Below are positions 1-8,708 of a stretch of 64,000 nt of DNA, one piece after another. Position 1 is the first letter of the stretch, and each line of letters starts with the position of its first letter. The notes beneath the pieces are model-generated. The model saw only the letters and a list, made by a program, of their open reading frames with translations, did no database searches and was not told the origin of the DNA. Source of the stretch: Saccharibacillus sacchari DSM 19268. GTDB taxonomy: Bacteria > Bacillota > Bacilli > Paenibacillales > Paenibacillaceae. Made by a program: the position numbers and the translations under genes. The stretch covers positions 3,026,177 through 3,090,176 of the forward strand of contig NZ_KK073875.1 in assembly GCF_000585395.1 (NCBI RefSeq), in the 5' to 3' direction.

Positions 1-1599
1 ATGGTCGAGGAGATGGGGCTTACGCGCGTATTGCGCATGCCGATCGGCTGGATTAGAAGCGAGAAACCGGAAACGAAAACGTTAGGCGAGCGTATTCGCT
101 TGGTCATGGAGGCGCTCGGCCCCACTTTTATCAAATTGGGGCAGCTTGCGAGCACGCGCGCGGATTTGCTGCCGCCCGGCGTGATCAAGGAATTATCCAA
201 GCTGCAAGACGACGTGCCTCCTTTCGAAGCGGAGGAGGCACGCCGCATCGTGGAGTTGGAGCTGGGAGGTTCGATCGAAGAGGTCATGAGCGACTTTTCC
301 GAACAACCGATTGCGGCCGCTTCGATCGGACAGGTACATAGCGCCAGGCTCGTCGAGGGCGGACGTCGCGTAGCTGTTAAGGTCCAGCGTCCCGGCGTGA
401 AAAAGCAGGTGACGCGCGATCTGGAAATTCTGCATGATCTGGTTTCCATGGGTGAAAAGCGCTGGGAGTGGGTGACCCGCTACCAGGTTCCGCAGCTGGT
501 CGAAGAGTTTTCGCGTTCGATGGAAGCGGAGATGGATTACACGGCCGAGGCGCGCAACATGGAGCGAATCGCCAAACAGTTCGAGCAGGATTCGCATATT
601 CACGTTCCGGACGTGTTCTGGGATTGTACGTCCGAACGCGTGCTGACGATGTCTTTCGTCGAAGGCGTCAAGCCGACCGACCGCAATTATCTGGAGCAGC
701 GCGGCTACGATGTGAAAGAGATTGCTTCGCGTATCGTCAATGCCGTGCTGAACCAGATCTTCATCGGCGGTTTTTTCCACGCGGACCCGCATCCCGGCAA
801 TCTGTTGATCATGAAAGACGGTTCGATCACGTTTCTGGATTTCGGCATGGTCGGGCGGCTCAGTCCGGACATGCGGGAGTATTTGTCTTCGCTGGTCATC
901 GCGCTTATGCGCCAAGACACGCCGGCGATGGTGCGGTCGATCGAGCGCATGGGCATGATTCCGGAAGAAACGGACGTCGGCGCGCTCAAGCGCGACCTGG
1001 AGCGGCTGCGGGAGCGATATTACGACGTCGCTTTTTCCGAGGTCAATCTGGGCCAGGTCATCAACGATTTCTTCTCGACGGCCCGGCAGCACGGCATCGG
1101 AATCCCGCCGGATTTGCTCATGCTCGGCAAAGCGCTTATCACTACAGAAGGCATGGTGGAGCGGCTTGATCCGACATTGAGTATCGTGACGCTTGCGGAA
1201 CCGTTTGGACGTAAACTCGCTCGGGAAAAGTTCGGCCCGGACCGATTACGCCGTAAAACGGTCAGCGGTGCGCTGGGATTGGCCGATTCGTTGGCGAATC
1301 TGCCCGATCGGCTGCGTCATCTGACGTCTTTTATCAGCGGCGGACGGGTTCGGGTGGAAGTGGAAGTTCCGGAGCTTCGAAAAGCGTCGCGCGGCGTCGA
1401 TCGCCTAGTCAACCGCCTGGCGTTCAGCATCGTGCTGCTCGCGTTCAGCATCGTGATGGCGGGACTCGTCGTCGGGGCTTCATTGGCGCAAAAAGAGACC
1501 GTCATATGGAACTATCCGATCATCGAAACGGGTTTGGTGGTCGCGGTGCTGATGGTGGTGCTGCTGCTTTATTCCATTTTCAGATCGGGCAGATTTTAG
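1..1599 (+). CDS. AarF/UbiB (ABC1) family atypical kinase, 5' end cut by window
   Basis: Protein kinase-like fold of the ABC1/UbiB/AarF family, which supports isoprenoid quinone and lipid homeostasis at the membrane; members bind or hydrolyse ATP rather than acting as classical protein kinases. Visible family marks are the KxGQ motif (IKLGQLASTR, about residues 45-54), an Ala-rich loop (AAASIGQVH), the VAVKVQRPGV lysine strand, the HADPHPGN catalytic loop and FLDFGMVG as the metal-binding DFG. The last 60 residues form two membrane helices, usual for bacterial members. The frame is open from base 1, and relatives have about 20-30 more N-terminal residues, so the true start lies upstream of the window. 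The exact substrate is unknown. Confidence 0.9.
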   Translation: MVEEMGLTRVLRMPIGWIRSEKPETKTLGERIRLVMEALGPTFIKLGQLASTRADLLPPGVIKELSKLQDDVPPFEAEEARRIVELELGGSIEEVMSDFSEQPIAAASIGQVHSARLVEGGRRVAVKVQRPGVKKQVTRDLEILHDLVSMGEKRWEWVTRYQVPQLVEEFSRSMEAEMDYTAEARNMERIAKQFEQDSHIHVPDVFWDCTSERVLTMSFVEGVKPTDRNYLEQRGYDVKEIASRIVNAVLNQIFIGGFFHADPHPGNLLIMKDGSITFLDFGMVGRLSPDMREYLSSLVIALMRQDTPAMVRSIERMGMIPEETDVGALKRDLERLRERYYDVAFSEVNLGQVINDFFSTARQHGIGIPPDLLMLGKALITTEGMVERLDPTLSIVTLAEPFGRKLAREKFGPDRLRRKTVSGALGLADSLANLPDRLRHLTSFISGGRVRVEVEVPELRKASRGVDRLVNRLAFSIVLLAFSIVMAGLVVGASLAQKETVIWNYPIIETGLVVAVLMVVLLLYSIFRSGRF

Positions 1600-1836
1600 T
1601 ATTTCGACTACAGCGTTTGAATGAAAACATTTCTTGCAAATTTTCGAAAAAGGCAGGATTAAGGAAGCCGGGTGGCGAAAGACGTCGAAAATCGCCGCCT
1701 GGCTTCGTTTTATGCCGTTTTACTCCAGTAGCCGCACTTCCTCAAATTCTGTATAATGAGGGTCTTGACTACAACGGACCCGGGTTTTTCTGAAAGGGGA
1801 AAACTCCACAACATCATACAGAAATCGAGGATGGTT

Positions 1837-3279
1837 ATGGAGCTAAAACAGCAGTGGTTCGGAAATGTGCGCGGCGATATCCTGTCCGGCATCACGGTGG
1901 CGCTCGCGCTTATTCCCGAAGCGATCGGTTTTTCGATCGTGGCGGGCGTTGATCCCATCGTGGGTTTGCATGCCTCGATCGTGATCGCGATTGTGATTGC
2001 GTTTGTCGGGGGACGCGCAGGCATGATCTCGGCGGCAACGGGCGCGATGGCTGTGCTTATGGGCAGTTTGTATCGCGATCACGGCATGGAGTATTTGCTT
2101 GCGGCAGGGATTTTGGCAGGCGCTATTCAAGTGTTACTTGGGGTGTTCGGCATCGGGAAGTTCATTACGTTCATTCCGAAGCCGGTCATGACCGGGTTTG
2201 TCAACGCGCTGGCGATCATCATCTTTATGGCGCAGCTTCCGCAGTTCGTGGGAGCGGGTCCGGCGATGTACGTCATCGTGGCGGGGACGTTGGCGATTAT
2301 CTACATTTTGCCGCGATTCACCAAAGCTGTTCCGGCGCCGCTTGTCGCGATCGTGGTCATGTCGCTGGTGGCCGTCTGGCTGAAGCTGGACATCAAGACG
2401 GTCGGGGAGATGGGAGAGCTGGGCACAATGCCGCCGCTGTTCCATATTCCGCAGATCGACTTGACCTGGAGCATGTTCGCGACCATTTTGCCCGTCTCGA
2501 TCTCGCTCGCGTTGGTCGGCTTGCTGGAGTCGCTGCTCACCGCTACGATCGTGGACGATATGACCGAGAGCAAGAGCAACAAAAACGTCGAAGCGCGCGG
2601 TCAAGGCATTGCCAACATCGTCAACGGCTTTTTCGGCGGAATGGCAGGCTGCGCCATGATCGGACAGTCGGTAATCAATATCAAGTCTGGCGGGCGCGGG
2701 CGATTGTCTACGTTTACCGCTGGTGCTTTCTTATTGATTTTGTTAGTGCTGCTCGGCAATGTCGTCAGTCAGATTCCTTTGGCGGCGTTGGTCGGGGTCA
2801 TGATTATGGTCTCGATCGGGACGTTCGACTGGAGTTCGCTCTATCGGGTGAAAAAGATTCCGATCGCGGATACGGTCGTCATGCTTATCGTCGTCGGAAT
2901 TGTCGTCATCACGGATAATCTGTCGATCGGGGTAGGCGTGGGCGTTGTCATGTGCACGCTGCATTTCGGTTGGAAGATTGCGAAGCTTAAGGTGACGTCC
3001 GAGACAAGCAGCGGGGTAAAAGTATATGAAGTGCGCGGGCAGATGTTTTTCGGAACCGCTGCGCATTTCGTGGATCACTTTACTCCGACGGACGATCCGA
3101 ATCAAGTGGTGATTGATCTCTCGCATTCGCATGTGTGGGACCACTCCGCCGCTTCGGCGATTGCCCGAGTCAAGTTTGAATATTATAAGCAAGGTAAGCA
3201 GGTAGACGTTCGCGGGTTGAATGAAGACAGCCGCGTTTTGATCGAAAAATCGGGACTTTCCGCGCCTTCGGGCCATTGA
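1837..3279 (+). CDS. SulP family inorganic anion transporter with STAS domain
   Basis: Predicted polytopic membrane carrier of the SulP (SLC26-like) family, which moves sulfate, bicarbonate or other anions. The N-terminal part begins with the typical [20 protein letters not shown] helix and is followed by about ten to twelve hydrophobic segments. The C-terminal 110 residues form a cytoplasmic STAS domain ([11 protein letters not shown], then [15 protein letters not shown]). I place the start at the ATG at 1837, behind a GAGG 7-8 bases upstream; an in-frame ATG at 1831 is also possible. At about 480 residues it matches shorter bacterial SulP proteins. It stands alone, with no carbonic anhydrase or sulfate assimilation gene nearby, so the anion cannot be named. 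Confidence 0.88.
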   Translation: MELKQQWFGNVRGDILSGITVALALIPEAIGFSIVAGVDPIVGLHASIVIAIVIAFVGGRAGMISAATGAMAVLMGSLYRDHGMEYLLAAGILAGAIQVLLGVFGIGKFITFIPKPVMTGFVNALAIIIFMAQLPQFVGAGPAMYVIVAGTLAIIYILPRFTKAVPAPLVAIVVMSLVAVWLKLDIKTVGEMGELGTMPPLFHIPQIDLTWSMFATILPVSISLALVGLLESLLTATIVDDMTESKSNKNVEARGQGIANIVNGFFGGMAGCAMIGQSVINIKSGGRGRLSTFTAGAFLLILLVLLGNVVSQIPLAALVGVMIMVSIGTFDWSSLYRVKKIPIADTVVMLIVVGIVVITDNLSIGVGVGVVMCTLHFGWKIAKLKVTSETSSGVKVYEVRGQMFFGTAAHFVDHFTPTDDPNQVVIDLSHSHVWDHSAASAIARVKFEYYKQGKQVDVRGLNEDSRVLIEKSGLSAPSGH

Positions 3280-3390
3280 TTTCGGAAAAGGGGTATCCGT
3301 TAAGAGGATGACGGATGCCCCTTCTTTTGGAATTCGCGCAAGCGAATGCCAGCATCGCGGAAGACGTCCCCATACGGAGGAATGAATAGA

Positions 3391-5145
3391 ATGAAGACAT
3401 TTAAAGATTTGGGGATTGCTCCCGAGGTGCTGGACCGTTTGCAAGCACAGGGTATTACCGTACCGACACCGGTACAAGCCGCTTCGCTGCCGCTCGCTTT
3501 GGAAGGCCGCGACCTAATGGTACAAGCGCAGACGGGTACGGGCAAGACGCTGGCCTTTATCCTGCCGATCCTGGAAAAAATCGCAGCCGGACGCGAATGG
3601 CACGACGGCGGCCGTTCGGAAGGAAAAGGCTTGCCGCCCGCGCTGGTGGTCGCGCCGACGCGCGAACTGGCTTTGCAAATTACCGTCGAAGCTCGTAAAA
3701 TTGCCGGACCGGAAATGCGGATTCTATCCGTATACGGCGGTCAGGACGTGGTCGCGCAGCTGCACAAGCTCAAAAGCGGCAGTGATCTCATCATCGGCAC
3801 GCCGGGACGTCTGCTCGACCATATTCGCCGCGAGACGCTCAATCTCAGCCGCGTGAAGACGTTGGTTCTCGACGAAGCGGATCAAATGCTGCATATGGGC
3901 TTCCTGAAAGAAGTGCAGTCGATCATCGAAGCGACGCCGCCTTCCCGTCAAACGATGCTGTTCTCCGCGACATTGCCGGATAACGTGCGCCACCTGGCAG
4001 GCGCGTATACCCGAAATGCCGAGCAAATCAGCATCACGCCGACAGAAAAGGTTCCGGCGCGCAATATCCGCCAGATCGCGCTGGAGTGTACGGACCGCAA
4101 CAAGTACGACGCGCTGAAGTTCCTGATCAACCGCGACAACCCTTACCTGGCGGTCGTCTTCTGCCGGACGAAGCGCCGCGCTTCCAAGCTGAACGAAGAA
4201 TTGCAATTGGAAGGCTACAACTCCGCGGAACTGCACGGCGACTTGTCGCAAAACAAGCGCGAGCAGGTCATGCGCGCGTTCCGCGAAGCCCGTCTGCAAA
4301 TCCTGATCGCGACGGACGTCGCGGCGCGCGGACTTGACGTCGAAGGCGTCTCGCACGTTTTCAACTTCGATATTCCGCAGGATACGGACAGCTACATCCA
4401 CCGCATCGGCCGTACGGGCCGCGCGGGGGATAAAGGCCTGGCCTATACGTTCGTGACGCAGCGCGAGCAAAGCACGCTGGATCTGATCGAAGCCGCGACC
4501 AATCAACGTCCTGAAAAAGTCGCGTTCCAAAACGGCGGCGTGATCCGCGTCGCCGACGCGACGCGCCGGTCGGGCGAAAGCCGCGAAGACCGCCGCGATA
4601 GTCGCGAAGGTTCGGTCAAAGGCGGCGGAAGACGCGGCGCCGGAGCGGGCCGCAGCGGTCAGGAAGGCGGCCGAGGCCGTCGTGGCGGCGAAGGCGGACG
4701 CCGGGGCGCGGACAGCGGTCGCGGCGGTGAAAGCCGCGATCAAGCACGCGGCGAAAGTTCGCGCGGCAGCGGCACGCGCCGCGTAGCCGGCGGCGAAGAC
4801 CGCGCAGGACGCGACGGCGCGGGCGCCAGCCGCCGGGGCGGAAGTTCGCGCGGCGAGAACGCAGGGCGCGCCAGCGCGCGCAGCGAAGGCGGCTACAACG
4901 GCGGAAGCGGCCGCGGAAGCCGCAATAACGAAGCCGCACGCAGCGGCGGCTACAACCGCAGCGAGTCCGGCCGTTCGGAATCCGGCCGCGGCGGATCGTC
5001 CCGCGGCAACAGCCCTGAACGCGGCGGCAAAAGCAGCGGTACAGGCTCCGCCCGCAATAACGGCGGCCGCAACGACAACGGCAACCGCAGCGGCGGAAAC
5101 AGCCGCGGCTCCGATCAAGGCAGCGGCCGCGGACGCCGCCGCTAA
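3391..5145 (+). CDS. DEAD-box ATP-dependent RNA helicase with long Arg/Gly-rich tail
   Basis: ATP-dependent RNA helicase of the cold-shock/RNA-degradation type (CshA-like), acting in the cytoplasm on structured RNA. In order: Q motif around TPVQ (residues 26-29), motif I AQTGTGKT (46-53), PTRELA, GTPGR, DEAD (about 159-162), SAT, then the second RecA domain ending with HRIGRTGRAG. Residues from about 385 to 584 are a low-complexity tail of Arg, Gly, Ser, Asn and Glu with many RGG/GRG/RRG steps, longer than in the B. subtilis homologues. ATG 3391 follows GGAGG at 3376-3380; ATG 3382 is too close to it. The tail probably binds RNA or drives condensates, but this is inference. A hairpin terminator follows at 5327. 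Confidence 0.93.
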   Translation: MKTFKDLGIAPEVLDRLQAQGITVPTPVQAASLPLALEGRDLMVQAQTGTGKTLAFILPILEKIAAGREWHDGGRSEGKGLPPALVVAPTRELALQITVEARKIAGPEMRILSVYGGQDVVAQLHKLKSGSDLIIGTPGRLLDHIRRETLNLSRVKTLVLDEADQMLHMGFLKEVQSIIEATPPSRQTMLFSATLPDNVRHLAGAYTRNAEQISITPTEKVPARNIRQIALECTDRNKYDALKFLINRDNPYLAVVFCRTKRRASKLNEELQLEGYNSAELHGDLSQNKREQVMRAFREARLQILIATDVAARGLDVEGVSHVFNFDIPQDTDSYIHRIGRTGRAGDKGLAYTFVTQREQSTLDLIEAATNQRPEKVAFQNGGVIRVADATRRSGESREDRRDSREGSVKGGGRRGAGAGRSGQEGGRGRRGGEGGRRGADSGRGGESRDQARGESSRGSGTRRVAGGEDRAGRDGAGASRRGGSSRGENAGRASARSEGGYNGGSGRGSRNNEAARSGGYNRSESGRSESGRGGSSRGNSPERGGKSSGTGSARNNGGRNDNGNRSGGNSRGSDQGSGRGRRR

Positions 5146-5326
5146 GATCAATCGCTCTTGCGAAGGCTGAGCAATCGCTGAACGCAAGCATTGCTCCTCA
5201 GCTCAGTCGAGAAGGATAAGATCGAACTGAGACACTTAAGCGCCTTTACGGCAAGCTAAAGTCAACCGCAATTCGCATAACTGGATCAAACAGAGCACCT
5301 GCGTCCAATCCCAAATCACGCCTAGC

Positions 5327-5371
5327 CAAAAGCGCTCCCCGCCCTACTCAGGGCTGAGGAGCGCTTTTTAG
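5327..5371 (+). terminator. Rho-independent terminator after the RNA helicase gene
   Basis: AAAAGCGCTCC at the left pairs with GGAGCGCTTTT at the right around a short GC-rich inner part, followed by a T run. The A run on the left means that it can also stop transcription coming from the opposite side, so it may serve both the helicase gene and the convergent MarR gene. The rest of 5146-5459 shows no gene or clear signal. Confidence 0.8.
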
Positions 5372-5459
5372 TGATCGAATTACAACTCCGCAAACTATTA
5401 GCTTTCAACCTTAATCAGATTTTCACCTTCGCCTGAAGCGCCGATTTCAAGCCTCAGCC

Positions 5460-5891
5460 CTACCCCTCGTTTTTCAAATTATCGTACATTTTATTCATCA
5501 GCCCGCGAAAATGCTCCCGTTCGTGCTCCGAGAAGTTCCCGAACGTCATAACGTCGATCTCCTCCACCGCGTCATGCACGCGGCGGGAAATCTCATGCCC
5601 TTCCGGCGTCAAACGAATGCGCCAAACACGTTGGTCGTGCGGATCGGAGAAGCGCTCGACGAAGCCTGCTTGTTCAAGGCGAGTCAGCATAACCGTAAGG
5701 GTGGCAGGCTTGATATGCATGCGCTCCGCCAATTCTTTCTGGTTTAATCCTTCATGATTGGACAAAATAAAAAATACCGGAGCTTGTCCGGGATGGATGT
5801 CGAGGGTTTGATGCACGTCGTGCATACGGCTGTGATGGGCGCGGAGCGTCCGGATAAACAGATGCGTCAACTCGTTGGAATCGGGCGGCAC
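5460..5891 (-). CDS. MarR family transcriptional regulator
   Basis: Winged-helix DNA-binding regulator of about 143 residues, the usual size for MarR proteins, which bind as dimers. The recognition part reads LNQKELAERMHIKPATLTVMLTRLEQAGFVER, followed by the wing with DPHDQRVWRIRLTPEG. I choose GTG at 5891, which sits 7 bases behind a perfect AAGGAGG; an in-frame TTG two codons upstream overlaps the spacer. It is divergent from the Spo0E-like gene at 6099, and no transporter or enzyme gene is paired with it, so its target and ligand are not visible. The upstream region shows no clear inverted repeat. Confidence 0.9.
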   Translation of the reverse strand: MPPDSNELTHLFIRTLRAHHSRMHDVHQTLDIHPGQAPVFFILSNHEGLNQKELAERMHIKPATLTVMLTRLEQAGFVERFSDPHDQRVWRIRLTPEGHEISRRVHDAVEEIDVMTFGNFSEHEREHFRGLMNKMYDNLKNEG

Positions 5892-6098
5892 GCGCAACCT
5901 CCTTTAATTTAAAAATCGGATACGTCAGGTATACCAGAGAAAAGAATCGGGCGTCAATAGATCCAACCGGGCGGGCAAAGCGTATTACCTGTAATGAGTT
6001 GTACAAAAAAGTGTGCTTTCATCTGAATTTAGCAAAAATTGTTTTTTACTATCAAAGGCTATGATTAAAAAGTAAGCACGAGAGGGAAGGTGACCGCA

Positions 6099-6293
6099 TT
6101 GGCTTACAATTATTATCGCAACGAAGAACCGCTATACACCATGATCGAACGTTTGCGGCATGAGCTGCTGAAGATCACGGAACATAAGAGTTTTTGTGAC
6201 CGGGACGTTGTCGAATTAAGCCAGCGGTTGGATGCTTATATTGTACTCGCGCAGCGTCAGAAATCGGGACGTTCGGAAGTAGGAGCGAGGTAG
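6099..6293 (+). CDS. Spo0E-like aspartyl-phosphate phosphatase
   Basis: Small protein of about 64 residues with the Spo0E-family layout: two helices and the signature LSQRLDAYIVLAQ near the C-terminus, where SQxLD carries the catalytic Ser-Gln and Asp. Family members remove the phosphate from Spo0A~P and so delay sporulation. The start is uncertain: TTG 6099 lies 5-6 bases behind GAAGGTGA, while GTG 6090 overlaps this site. The gene stands alone between the MarR and AbrB-like genes. Nearness of a Spo0E-like and an AbrB-like gene suggests a transition-state neighbourhood, but no direct link is shown. Confidence 0.8.
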   Translation: MAYNYYRNEEPLYTMIERLRHELLKITEHKSFCDRDVVELSQRLDAYIVLAQRQKSGRSEVGAR

Positions 6294-6386
6294 CTGCAAC
6301 AACATGGCTTACCACAGGTCGACAGAAGTCTGACGGCTTTCGATTGAACCATTAAATGATGCTGAAGCCGTACAATGAAATCTCGT

Positions 6387-6459
6387 GAAAAACCGTTTTG
6401 TCAAAACGCATGGATTCCGGCCCCACCGATCCGTCTTTTGATCAAAGCGGTTTTTTTCT
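6387..6459 (+). terminator. Possible terminator in the 6294-6707 gap
   Basis: AAAAACCGTTTTG at the left can pair with CAAAGCGGTTTTTTT at the right around a long loop, ending in a T run. This would end the Spo0E-like transcript. The rest of the 414-base gap is very AT-rich and contains the AbrB-like promoter. Confidence 0.5.
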
Positions 6460-6619
6460 ATACAAAATTTTAAAAGATGAATCATGTTTACATTTTTTAT
6501 TTTTTTATTTTTTTGTTATCTTGATGTACCTACGCTTTGCAGTTACAATGAATTTAGCGTGGTTTTGCCTCGGAGGGCCTTACAAATCGCATTTGGATAT
6601 TCAGTAATTTTTTAAACAA

Positions 6620-6655
6620 AAAGTAGAAATTATTCCGAAATATGCTATACTGCAT
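6620..6655 (+). promoter_or_regulatory. Probable extended -10 promoter of the AbrB-like gene
   Basis: TGCTATACT (extended -10, TATACT at 6646-6651) lies about 55 bases before the start codon at 6708 in a strongly AT-rich stretch; no good -35 is seen. AT-rich curved DNA ahead of abrB-type genes fits autoregulation by AbrB proteins, which is inference here. Confidence 0.5.
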
Positions 6656-6707
6656 ATTAAATAAACTTTTTAGCTAAACTCTAACTTCACATAGAGAGGA
6701 ATTCACA

Positions 6708-7154
6708 ATGAAGGATACCGGTATGATTCGTAGTTTGGATAGTCTCGGGCGGATCGTGATCCCTAGCGAAATTCGGGGGACGAGAAATATCGAGATTGGC
6801 GATTCGTTGGAATTTTTCGTAACGGATGACGGCATGCTTGTCATGCGCAAGTATAAGTCAACGGAATGTTCATTCTGCCGCACGCTGGATAGCGTTGTCT
6901 ATTACAAGGATCAATTCGTATGTGCTTCGTGTCTACAGGAACTCAAGCATGCGCCGGTCGTGCCGGTGACTCAAGCTCCGACCATTGACGAATCTGCATC
7001 CAAAAAGCGGATTCGGGTGTCGGATATGCTGCCGCGCTTGGAACAGGCACTGATCGACCATCCGGAAGCCAGTCAAAGCGAGATTGCTCAGATGTTGGGA
7101 ATCAGCCAGAGTCGGGTAAGCCAGCTCAAAAAGCAATTGAAGTACAAGTCCTAG
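6708..7154 (+). CDS. AbrB/SpoVT-type regulator with CxxC pair and C-terminal HTH
   Basis: Residues 1-48 form a swapped-hairpin AbrB domain (GMIRSLDSLGRIVIPSEIRG...GDSLEFFVTDDGMLVMRKY), the DNA-binding part of transition-state regulators. Unlike AbrB proteins of about 90 residues, this one has 148. Cys54, Cys57, Cys73 and Cys76 form two CxxC pairs (CSFC and CASC) that look like a small zinc ribbon. After a linker, the C-terminus carries a helix-turn-helix (SQSEIAQMLGISQSRVSQLK). The start ATG follows AGAGAGGAATTCACA. The combination suggests two DNA contacts and a metal or redox sensing point; its targets are unknown. A terminator follows directly. Confidence 0.87.
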   Translation: MKDTGMIRSLDSLGRIVIPSEIRGTRNIEIGDSLEFFVTDDGMLVMRKYKSTECSFCRTLDSVVYYKDQFVCASCLQELKHAPVVPVTQAPTIDESASKKRIRVSDMLPRLEQALIDHPEASQSEIAQMLGISQSRVSQLKKQLKYKS

Positions 7155-7227
7155 ACGATCGTCGTTACTTTCCAAACTACTTATCCTATATGTGCACGTG
7201 TTTGTAGTGCGACTTCCCGATGGGAGA

Positions 7228-7266
7228 GGTCCAAAAGCCGAGGGGGCTTTTGGGCCTTTTTGTCTG
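7228..7266 (+). terminator. Rho-independent terminator after the AbrB-like gene
   Basis: GGTCCAAAAGCC pairs with GGCTTTTGGGCC around a five-base loop and is followed by TTTTTG. Confidence 0.85.
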
Positions 7267-7297
7267 GGTTAACAAAATGGCATCACTCAAATTTAAC

Positions 7298-7327
7298 TTG
7301 ACATTTGATAATGATTATCAGTATCTT
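7298..7327 (+). promoter_or_regulatory. Promoter with perfect Fur box before the siderophore ATPase
   Basis: TTGACA (7298-7303) and TATCTT (7322-7327) are 18 bases apart. Between them lies TGATAATGATTATCA (7306-7320), a perfect 7-1-7 inverted repeat matching the Bacillus Fur box. Fur with iron bound would cover the promoter, so the gene should be switched on when iron is scarce. The operator site is seen directly; repression is inferred from the Fur family. Confidence 0.88.
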
Positions 7328-7445
7328 AAACAGTAATGAAGAAAGAATGAAGTTCTGATGATGGCGATAGTATGGACGTAGACGAGCAACTCCATTTGGT
7401 TTTCATATAAGGCTCTAAGACTTTTCGGAAGGGAATGATTCATTT

Positions 7446-8324
7446 ATGTTCCGTTTAAGCACAACTAACCTTGATATCGCGTACGAGGATCGTCTGATCG
7501 TCAAGGATCTCAATATTGAAATTCCGCAAGGGAAAATTACCGCATTGGTCGGAGCGAACGGCTCGGGCAAATCGACGATCTTGAAAACGATGGCCCGCCT
7601 GATGCGCCCGAAAAACGGAAGCGTATTGCTCGACGGAAAATCCATTCACAAGCAGTCGACCCGCGAAATCGCGAAGCAACTGGCCATTCTGCCGCAGACG
7701 CCGACCGCACCGGAAGGACTCACCGTGACCGAACTGGTTTCCTACGGTCGTTTTCCTCACCAAAAAGGCTTCGGTACGCTGAAGGCCGAAGATAAAAAGG
7801 TCGTAGAATGGGCGCTTGACGTTACGAGCATGCGCGAATTCCATGATCGTCCGATCGACCAGTTATCCGGCGGTCAGCGTCAGCGTGCATGGATCGCGAT
7901 GGCGCTGGCTCAGGAAACGGACATTCTGTTCCTGGACGAGCCGACCACCTATTTGGATATGGCGCACCAACTCGAAGTTCTTCAACTGCTGTACGATTTG
8001 AATAAAACACAGGGCCGTACGATTGTCATGGTCGTGCACGACTTGAACCATGCGTCCCGTTTTGCCCAACATATGATCGCGATTAAGCAGGGGGAAGCAC
8101 TGGCTTCAGGGACTCCGCTCGAAGTGATGTGCCCGCTCGTCATGCACGAAGTGTTCGGCATCGAAGCGGACATCGTGACCGATCCGCGCACGGGCGTGCC
8201 GCTGTGTTTGCCGTACGCGCTGTACGCGTTGTCGGAAGAACGCAAACGCGACGCGACGGTGCAAGGCGTCATGCCGCTCAATAACGGAAGCGGCAGCGAA
8301 GTACGCCGTACCGCTTCGCAGTAA
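7446..8324 (+). CDS. Iron-siderophore ABC transporter ATP-binding protein (FecE/FhuC/YusV type)
   Basis: Cytoplasmic ATPase of 292 residues that powers uptake of ferric siderophores. It shows Walker [10 protein letters not shown] (residues 36-44), the Q loop, signature [17 protein letters not shown] (about 140-156), Walker B ILFLDEP and the switch His in [11 protein letters not shown]. The start follows GGAAGGG. No permease or binding protein is encoded beside it. B. subtilis YusV is such an orphan ATPase shared by several siderophore permeases, and this gene probably works the same way. A Fur box in its promoter and a strong terminator behind it make it a single-gene iron-regulated unit. The C-terminal 25 residues are divergent and look disordered. 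Confidence 0.92.
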   Translation: MFRLSTTNLDIAYEDRLIVKDLNIEIPQGKITALVGANGSGKSTILKTMARLMRPKNGSVLLDGKSIHKQSTREIAKQLAILPQTPTAPEGLTVTELVSYGRFPHQKGFGTLKAEDKKVVEWALDVTSMREFHDRPIDQLSGGQRQRAWIAMALAQETDILFLDEPTTYLDMAHQLEVLQLLYDLNKTQGRTIVMVVHDLNHASRFAQHMIAIKQGEALASGTPLEVMCPLVMHEVFGIEADIVTDPRTGVPLCLPYALYALSEERKRDATVQGVMPLNNGSGSEVRRTASQ

Positions 8325-8340
8325 GAAGCGATCCGCAGAT

Positions 8341-8381
8341 AAAAAACCGTAGGCCGAGTAAATTTCGGCCTACGGTTTTTC
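8341..8381 (+). terminator. Rho-independent terminator
   Basis: AAAAACCGTAGGCCGA pairs perfectly with TCGGCCTACGGTTTTT around a short AT-rich loop. It ends the siderophore ATPase transcript and works in both directions. Confidence 0.92.
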
Positions 8382-8483
8382 GCTTTTCCGTGACTAATCT
8401 TACGTCGGCACGCCCGAATATCGATCAAAAGGCTTTGTTTTGTGACAAATATGTGAATTTAGGCTCAAACTAAAGATTACCAC

Positions 8484-8572
8484 TTGCAATGTGAAAAATG
8501 TCACACTATAATAAGGGTATCAGGTGAACACATTCACAAACTAACTCAGCTAGCAAGGTGAAGAATTTCACA
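8484..8572 (+). promoter_or_regulatory. nox promoter with three phased Rex-like operators
   Basis: TTGCAA (8484-8489) and TATAAT (8507-8512) are exactly 17 bases apart. The spacer is filled by TGTGAAAAATGTCACA (8490-8505), one mismatch from the Rex core TGTGAA-N4-TTCACA. Two more sites follow: GGTGAACACATTCACA (8523-8538) and GGTGAAGAATTTCACA (8557-8572). The three centres are 33 and 34 bases apart, about three helical turns, so bound dimers would face the same side. Rex leaves DNA when NADH is high. The first box also fits the FNR/CRP form TGTGA-N6-TCACA, so another regulator is possible. Confidence 0.82.
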
Positions 8573-8708
8573 ATAAAGCGTCACTGCACCTTGAGCCGGG
8601 TAGTTGTTAGAAAATCTTTTTTTTAAAACCTTATGTACAAATTTTCACATCACTTTGCAAGCAAAGTCATGTCTCATAAAAAAATCATCCTATTGGAGGA
8701 ATTCACTC

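Noticed and set aside
3724-5187. Antisense reading frame of 487 codons opposite the RNA helicase
   Set aside because: It mirrors the GC-rich helicase frame and its RGG tail, has Ala/Val-rich low complexity and no ribosome site; the plus-strand frame has all helicase motifs.
6398-6607. Small reading frame of 69 codons in the AT-rich gap before the AbrB-like gene
   Set aside because: Phe/Leu-rich translation of AT-rich DNA, overlaps a terminator-like hairpin and lacks a ribosome site.
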